Of a stretch of DNA of 64,000 nt, positions 58,101 to 64,000 are shown piece after piece. The notes under the pieces are model-generated. The model had not been told where the DNA came from, made no database searches, and worked only from the letters and a program-made list of their open reading frames with translations. The stretch spans positions 1,927,106 through 1,991,105 of the forward strand of contig WBMW01005029.1 of the NCBI GenBank assembly GCA_013396635.1, given 5' to 3'. Numbering within the stretch: the stretch's first letter is position 1; each line of letters begins with the position of its first letter. This stretch comes from Penelope pileata. Taxonomy: Eukaryota > Chordata > Aves > Galliformes > Cracidae. Made by a program: the position numbers and the translations under genes.

Positions 58101-61100
58101 AGCAGGGCCAGGGAGGTGATCGTCCCCCTGTACTCAGCTCTGGTGAGGCCGCACCTTGAGTAGCGAGGGCCCCGAAACAGAACACAGTACAAGAAACACA
58201 TTGAGGCCCTCGACAGCATCCAGCAAAAGGCAGCAAAGCTGGTGAGGAGTCTGGAGCACAAGTCTTATGAGGAGCAGCTGAGGGAGCTGGGATTGTTCAG
58301 TCTGGAGGAGGTTCAGGGAAGCCCTTATTGCACTCTACAACTGTCTGAAAGGAGGTTGTAGCGACATGGGGGTCGACGTGGGCCTCTTCTCCCAGGTAAC
58401 GACAACAGGATGAGGGGGAATGGCCTCAAGTTGTGCCAGAGGAAGTTCAGGTTGGATAGTAGGAAAAACTTCTTCTCTTAAAGAGTGGTCAGGCACTGGA
58501 ATAGGCTGCCCAGGGAGGTGATGGAGCTAACGTCCCTGGAGGTGCTCAAGAAATGTGGAGAGATGGCACTGAGGGCCACGGATCAGTGGGCAATATTGGT
58601 GGTAGGTGGGCGGTTGGACCAGATGATCTTAGATGTCTTTTTCAACCTTAATGATTCTATGATTCTATATTTTATTGATCCTCTACAGATGTTTGCAAAG
58701 TATTTGATGTCATCAGTGAGGCTCCAGTTTTCTTCCTCTTCCATTTCTAAGCAAGGAGTAACAAAGCCTGACATGCCTGTGCTCAGACAGGATCTAGCTT
58801 AAAAAAGGTACAAACACTATGCTATGTCCCTACACCAGCACACAGGGTTCCAACACTGGTATCTAGCACATTTGAAACAGACATTTCATACTCTGAAATT
58901 GTGGTGGATTTAGTCTTTACCTCTCCAATCTTCAGTTATAGTTTAATTTATAAAAGCATAAACACTGTAGGGATCCACTGCTGACCAGGGAATCTTGAAG
59001 GAAAGCGGTGTTGTAGAACACAACTATGGCTTTTCAACCAAAGAAGGATTTTTATGAGAATGAGCAAGAGGCTTTTTGCAAATACCCCAAGGTCTACATT
59101 TTCCTAATGCAGCAATATCTCTATATCGAAACAAAATACAGAATGAACCAAATGCATATTAGCCTCTCAAATGAGTGTTTTAACTACCAGCTACAAGGTT
59201 TTCCAAGGTGTTTCATGTGGCATGAACTACATAAACATTCAGTATTTCCTTGCTATATGCAAGAACATGATAATAGCTCTAATTTTGTGGTTAGAACACT
59301 TGCCAAGAAGGCTGCACAAGAAGTCCTTTCACAGCAAGTATCTGCTAGCACACAGCAGGGAGAAAGCAGAAGAGCCACACCAATGCACACTGTTCTACAG
59401 TGGGATAATTACAGATCCTGCCTGGGTGGCAGAAGACATACGTTCACCTCTCTAGAGAGGCAAGAGGTTAGTGCCAAGCCCTGTCTTGGATGGGTGCCCT
59501 TAATGTTGAACTAGATAGGGAAAAAGTAGCAGCAGTACTACAACCTGTGAAATGTTACTCCCTAGAAAAACAAACAATAAATAAACAACCAAAAAGCACT
59601 GCTTACTTTCAAGCAGGAACAGAATCATAGTGTTCAGTCAAAATTAATTACTTTTAAAACTACCGCAAAAACAAATAATTAAAATTATACAAAAAATATT
59701 AAAATATATTAAAAGCAAGTAAAACTTTTGCCTTTTAATGGGCGCTGAAGAACTCAGCAAGCAGGCTACATTGATTCAACCAATTTCACTGTGGTATTGC
59801 TGTAAGAGAAGGCAGGGCTGTGCCATCAGGATACAATGCTGCCAATGATTGTTGCAACTTTACAGAAGTTGGTTTCAGAGATGAGGAAAAAGTCTCTACA
59901 AAACCTGCCTGTTAAGAGAATGGCTTCTGCAGCTGAAAGCCAATTAAGTGGAAAAAGCAAATATTTTAAAAGCCCCGAACTTCCTTGTTCTCAAAGCTCC
60001 TGAGATCCTGTGGCAACAGATGGTGTAAAAATGGGAGCTCTGATTTATGAGCAATGTGGAAATTAAACTATTTGGAAATCAACAGTTAGTTAAACCAGTG
60101 GAGATGGATAAGGCTCAATATTGTTTGGCATTTTTAAAGTACTATTTTTATCAGTTATTCACTGTACATCAGGACTTTCCTGTATGTTAATAGGACTTAC
60201 CTTCTTTAGGATAAATAGAGACATTGTGGGATCCAAAAAGCCCAAGCATGAACTTAGAGAAAATATAGTAAAACAGAGCACTAAGATTTTTGGAAGAAGA
60301 ATGAGTTTCCAAAAGGACTCCTTGCTAGGGATCGAATCTAATTCAAGAGAAAAGGAGCGAAAAAACAAAACAAAACAAAACAAACATTATTTTCAGTGGC
60401 ATAAGTTCAAGAATGGTTTACTTCCTTCAAAAAAAAAAAAAAAAAAAAAACCCAAGTCAGTATTTTCTTTTCTAGTCCCATTAAGCTTGTTATTTAACAA
60501 AAAAATGAAAGTGTAATAGCTTAATATTGGTTTTTGTTTTTGATACTAAAACCCAAATGTTACAGGTGAATAAAATAAGAGAATTTTGACCCAACACTGT
60601 GTGCATGCCACTTGAAAAAAAAAAAAAGGTTGTTTTATTCCTAGGTACGTGAGAATGCAGTTACTTCTCTGCTCGTCCTTACACAATGAAAACCACAGAT
60701 ACATTTCAATTCAAAACAAGCAAAAAAGGGGGGGAAATAAAGTCTCTTAGTACATTGTCTGTACATGAACCAACCAGTCACATTCAATCAGAGAAACATA
60801 CTCCGATAATAAAATCATTGCTATGTATCAGATCTGTTTGAATTTTTTAAGCAAGTAGTAACAATTCAGATCTCTTACACGTACAGTTTGTATTCCAGAC
60901 AGGAAGCTTCTTGCAGGTATCTCTGTTAGATGCTATTTCTAAGTCAGGCTCCCTTCCTGATGTTATTTATGCTTTAATAGTTGAAAGTCATCTCAGAGTA
61001 TATATAAAACTGAAGTTCATTCACCTGCATCCACCAACTCAGTATTTACTAATGCAGTTTCAAATTGGCACATGGTTAACCACAGTAAGTTTCTTCTAAA

Positions 61101-63922
61101 AGTCAGTATAAGTGAAGTTTTCTTCTTAAAAAGCCTTGAAGATTAACAACAACAACAAAAACAAACTATATTTTACAGTTACTATGTTTCTCCTAGAATT
61201 AGAACCTAACAGAATTGGAACCCCTCAATTGCCATCCTGTGGGAAGACTTACCTTTAAGTTATCTTTCCCCTCAGACAGGATCATCTAAAATTTAATCAA
61301 ATGTGTATGACTACAGTTAACCCCTTCATTTATTAATTTCAATGTTCTTTCATGTTAATCACATCAGGTATCACTCAGTGCAAATAACCCCCTTTTGTTC
61401 TGTCATTCTATTTCTTCCTCTACTACCAAATCCTCAAACATACCAAGTTTTCTTGTTCTAGGCAAAATCCATCTCCAGCTTTTCTTCAACTAGGTACAAC
61501 AAACTGATATTTAGCAGGTACAACTGACCCTTTACAGGCTCAGAAGCTAAGGAGACACGACAAAACAAAAACGTATCTCAGCTGACTTTCAGAGTTCTTT
61601 GTGTCTGCAGAGATGGACAAGACACATTGGACTCATTCCAGGCCATCTGCATGCATTAGTTTTATAGCTAAAACATGGGCCTGATCAAGATCACAAGTTA
61701 ATTTAACCTTTTGAGTTGGCAGAGATTCCAGAAGCTGACAATTTTCTGAAGGACAGTTATAGAGACACGAAATTAAGGCACACGAAGGAGGCAGGAAGAA
61801 GGGTGCTTACCATATTTTGGTAATATGCACATATTCACAGGCACTAGGGCCAATACCACACATCCCAGTGTAACGAAAGGGATCTCATAACCAAAGGACT
61901 GATATAAAAAGCCACCTAAAGGTGGGCCCAGCACCAGCCCAAGCCCCGTAAATATTTCAAGGCTGCCCTAAAGGACAAAAAAGAAAGAAGACAAAAAAAA
62001 TAAAAGTCACTATGCTGGGAAATTCCAATGTAACCCACATGTCCAAGTCCTGAGGCAAGACAAATGCCTGACTAATGGAAAGCGCCTGTAGGCCAATCCA
62101 GGCAGAAGTGATCAACCACATGCAGAGTTACACTACAGCCTCTATGGCGGGGTGCGAACAAGCCCTCCTGGATGGGTCATGCTCTCATGAGGTGAGTATG
62201 TCAGCTTAGACCTTTCCCTCCACAACTGACTGACTGCATTCACTGACTAAGGGCAGGAAGCAACAGTAAAACTGCAGTGGGAAAAACTCAAGATTATTAA
62301 ATTACAGCCAGTCTGGCATCTTTTACAAGATAACTGACTTTATGAAGTAAAAGTTAACCTAATTGCATCCAAATAATGCTTTTATTTTGTTCTGGGACTA
62401 AAATATTTATGATTGGTGAGCCTTAGTTCAAATTAGTCTATGCACCATTTAAGGCCTTCTGAGCGAATGCGCTGTTTGAGGGCTGAGGGGGTGCTGAGGC
62501 ACTGCATTTATACGGACAAGGGGAAGACAAAATATAACTGATATTATAAGAAAAGAGATAATGCTTCTGTTCTGAACTTTACACCTCCTCACATAGAGGA
62601 AGGATGCTGACAACTGCTGAACTTCCCACTTCAACAAGGCTGATGTGTCCACATTTAGCAACTTCTCCATACATTCTCTAGGATATCAACGGACAAAAAA
62701 GGTGAGCTAAAAACTGATGCTGAAAGAATAAGGTGTGGAAAAGCACTCTTCACTTTCTAGCACAATCACGAAGGGCAGTGGATAAAATCCATTTCTTCAT
62801 GCTTTATGATTTTACACCAGGATGCAACTTCCTGCAACTCATCAGCTTTTCCTTCTGCCACCTGCCTCTACAATTGCCACAAGCACAGCTCACAACGCCA
62901 AGAACACTCCATTGTGATTCTTTAAGAACAGCAAGTTTACATGAATGAATATGAAGAGGCTTTCTTCTCATGCAGAACAACACTTGATGGTACCTAACAC
63001 AGCAAACAGACTAACATTTTAAACTGACCTGTTTTCTGACAGTTCACTGTCTCCATCTTAAACAAACATAGCTACTAAGCCACCGAGTTACATTTCTAAT
63101 TGTGTTCTTGAAGTGACCTTCACCACCACATTTTCAGCTATGCATGATTATATTGTGCTTCCACTTGTGTTTCAGCCAGAACTATATTTATTTTGAAGTC
63201 TGATTATTGGATGGATCAGTCCCTTTAAGTCAAGGTTACTTTATTTACCTATTTAAGTTTTATAGTTTGCAAACAGGAATCCTAACCTTAGATCTGTCAT
63301 TCATATTTCAAGTACATATATCACTTCTATCAGTACATCAGAAAACAAAAACAAAATGTTCCCAGTTTTGCATCTTTCAGTCATTTAAATCAGCAATATT
63401 GCAATGAATTAATCAAATTTCTTGAATAAACGCACACAGACTCTCACCATCCATGCAGAACTAGTTACTAAAAGTTGCAGTAATATTTCACTAGTCTGCT
63501 TTCAAACAATAATTACTACCACCAAGTTAGCCAGCTGTCTTCAAAATGCAAGCAACTAATATGCACTGCCTGATTATTTATATTTAGCTGACGTTATGCT
63601 AAACTCTAAGCTTGTTTTAGGATTGTGGTTCTGGATTACGAACACAGACTATGTGATAACTTTTGAATACACTGGCATATGAGACAACAGATTTTATCCT
63701 TCTGGTTTTAGGCTGCCTCCAGCTAATTCACTGTATTGTGTGTACTCAGCTGTAACATTGTTTTTTGTACTTACTATGACAGTAGCTATGTTATTGGGAA
63801 ATGCCTTTGCAAGGATTGAAAACGATGCTGTCATTGCTGCTTCAAAACCTATTGCATCCACTGCTCTTACTAAAAAGCAGAAACCAATGAACACTGGTCC
63901 ACTTGGCACCTTGTCCAGCATT
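52071..63922 (-). CDS. SLC18B1: vesicular polyamine transporter SLC18B1 (3' ten exons; 5' end outside window)
   Basis: A major facilitator superfamily membrane protein that loads polyamines (spermidine, spermine) into vesicles by proton exchange in mammals. Exons in transcript order: 63775-63922, 61811-61967, 60201-60337, 57803-57904, 56253-56344, 55072-55167, 54239-54313, 52753-52846, 52606-52652, 52071-52143. The ten pieces total 1021 nt and join in one frame (one base of a split codon, then 339 residues and TAG). They correspond to human residues from about 119 to the end. Recognisable blocks: VPSGPVFIGFCFLVRAVDAI, SILAKAFPNN, GLVLGPPLGGFLYQSFGYEI, SSCLGFLDPTMSLF, SSPLLGLLSDK, EEGLSLLGLVSGLLGAMWS, GPTLGGFLNEKLGFEW, and C-terminal EERSNLLGSET, close to the recalled human EEERTTLLPNET. 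Roughly the first 118 codons (first two to three TM segments) lie beyond 64000. Gene order relative to the vanins matches mammals. Confidence 0.94.
52606..52652 (-). CDS. SLC18B1: SLC18B1 penultimate exon (47 nt)
   Basis: Acceptor CTCAAAG, donor GTATGC. GLATGIFYIAEATRK plus two bases; last TM segment. Missed by open-frame searches because it is so short. Confidence 0.88.
52753..52846 (-). CDS. SLC18B1: SLC18B1 internal exon
   Basis: 94 nt, acceptor TTGCAG, donor GTAAGT. Completes Gly, then AFIGPTLGGFLNEKLGFEW and ASAIQGGWALLS (TM11-12 region). Confidence 0.92.
54239..54313 (-). CDS. SLC18B1: SLC18B1 internal exon
   Basis: 75 nt, acceptor CCTGCAG, donor GTATGT. YENGFEEGLSLLGLVSGLLG then AMWSL. 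Confidence 0.92.
55072..55167 (-). CDS. SLC18B1: SLC18B1 internal exon
   Basis: 96 nt, acceptor TTTTGCAG, donor GTAAGT. SQLWMFVLMLVLIGFSLGMS then AIPVFPEILQCA. Confidence 0.92.
56253..56344 (-). CDS. SLC18B1: SLC18B1 internal exon next to a mariner remnant
   Basis: 92 nt, acceptor CTTTCACAG, donor GTTAGA (weak at +3 to +6). NVRKWLLVSGGLITALSFFL then LGPAPVLHIE. Only 27 intronic bases separate it from the Galluhop-like element. Confidence 0.9.
56372..56927 (-). mobile_element. Galluhop-like Tc1/mariner remnant in an SLC18B1 intron
   Basis: About 556 bp. The right end read in reverse gives TGAAGGCTGCTCTGAAAGTA, and the left end CATAGGTTGCTCCAAAATAA is its imperfect inverted repeat; TA flanks both ends (56370-56371, 56928-56929). 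The minus strand keeps a mariner transposase relic: HTH-like TVDVSTVKWWVVHL and FIAGENAWLMVVTVLK, without a full-length frame. Same family as the copy at 11370-11935, in inverted orientation. Confidence 0.85.
57279..57317. other. assembly gap (39 N)
   Basis: A run of N within the SLC18B1 intron between 56345 and 57802. The right flank is G-rich on the plus strand (GTGGGGAGGAGGGGAG), which may explain the sequencing failure. No exon seems to be missing, because the flanking exons join in frame and align with the family. Confidence 0.97.
57803..57904 (-). CDS. SLC18B1: SLC18B1 internal exon
   Basis: 102 nt, acceptor TTCATAG, donor GTGAGT. FKLPTGYVGLVFLGLALSYS then LSSPLLGLLSDKMP, with the MFS-type GLLSDK loop. 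Confidence 0.92.
58008..58670 (+). repeat. CR1 LINE 3' portion, sense (about 660 bp)
   Basis: The longest well-preserved CR1 here. CCAAGAAGGCCAACGGCATC, CAGCTCTGGTGAGGCCGCAC, GGAGCAGCTGAGGGAGCTGG, GGCACTGGAATAGGCTGCCC, GGACCAGATGATCTTAGATG, tail ATGATTCTATGATTCTAT. Inserted antisense to SLC18B1 in the intron between 57905 and 60200. Open frames on both strands are relics. Confidence 0.95.
60201..60337 (-). CDS. SLC18B1: SLC18B1 internal exon
   Basis: 137 nt, acceptor GAATTAG, donor GTAAGT. DSIPSKESFWKLILLPKILV then SLSSCLGFLDPTMSLFILKK. Confidence 0.92.
60361..60450 (+). repeat. (AAAAC)n and poly-A simple repeats
   Basis: AAAAC units at about 60361-60385 and an A-run of about 20 at about 60429-60450, beside an SLC18B1 exon. 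Simple sequence only. Confidence 0.8.
61811..61967 (-). CDS. SLC18B1: SLC18B1 internal exon
   Basis: 157 nt, acceptor CCTTTAG, donor GTAAGC. GSLEIFTGLGLVLGPPLGGF then LYQSFGYEIPFVTLGCVVL and PVNMCILPKY. Includes the MFS antiporter-type GxxLGPPLGG motif of TM5. Confidence 0.93.
63775..63922 (-). CDS. SLC18B1: SLC18B1 internal exon (most upstream in window)
   Basis: 148 nt, acceptor TTTCCCAG, donor GTAAGT. First base completes a split codon; then MLDKVPSGPVFIGFCFLVRA, VDAIGFEAAMTASFSILAKA and FPNNIATVI. The preceding intron begins at 63923 and runs out of the window. Confidence 0.92.
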
Positions 63923-64000
63923 CTGGGAAAAAAAAAAAAAAGAAAAAGTAAATGCAGACCTTAAGATGCAATAAAGGCTCAGGAACATCATTTCTTACTA

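Noticed and set aside
58046..58261. Minus-strand frame in an SLC18B1 intron
   Set aside because: Antisense of a sense-oriented CR1 copy.
1..64000. CRISPR arrays, operons, bacterial or phage genes
   Set aside because: The window is vertebrate nuclear DNA with spliced genes and bird retroelements; no evenly spaced direct repeats were seen.

Overview
This is a vertebrate nuclear window, almost certainly from a galliform bird (probably chicken). Its interspersed repeats are CR1 LINE 3' ends, with the typical ATTCTATG-type tail, and two Galluhop-like mariner remnants. Its genes are intron-rich, and their order is that of the amniote TAAR - vanin - SLC18B1 neighbourhood (human 6q23). Every recognised gene lies on the minus strand, so transcription runs from high to low coordinates.

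Layout from low to high coordinates. (1) TAAR2, a trace-amine receptor, intact at 342-1370. (2) A 10.7-kb spacer at 1371-12115 with three CR1 pieces, a pyrimidine-rich/GC-rich island (about 4640-5100) and a mariner remnant. (3) TAAR1, single exon, intact at 12116-13114. (4) An 11.6-kb spacer (13115-24717) in which I recognise nothing. (5) Three complete seven-exon vanin (pantetheinase) genes in tandem: copy A 24718-29596, copy B 33470-41219 and copy C 44397-49900. A broken duplicate of the copy C promoter and first exon lies between A and B (30577-31062). (6) The last ten coding exons of SLC18B1, a vesicular polyamine transporter of the major facilitator superfamily, at 52071-63922. Its 5' exons lie beyond position 64000. 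A 39-base run of N interrupts one of its introns.

I derived the exon boundaries by hand from splice signals and reading frame. All three vanin models close exactly: seven exons, consistent phases, 497, 495 and 497 residues, and the Glu-Lys-Cys catalytic triad in each. They would hydrolyse pantetheine to pantothenate and cysteamine. None carries the hydrophobic C-terminal GPI signal of mammalian VNN1/VNN2, so all three look secreted.

The most interesting structure is the patchwork similarity within the vanin cluster. Blocks of about 195-200 bp are identical or nearly so between copies (A/B in exons 3 and 4, B/C in exon 6, copy C and the broken exon-1 fragment). Their flanks, including nearby coding sequence, are clearly diverged. 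This is the pattern expected from short-tract gene conversion. A second notable point is a mariner remnant that ends 27 bp from a 3' splice site of SLC18B1. I saw no undescribed enzyme system. The novelty is in how the vanin array is built and homogenised.
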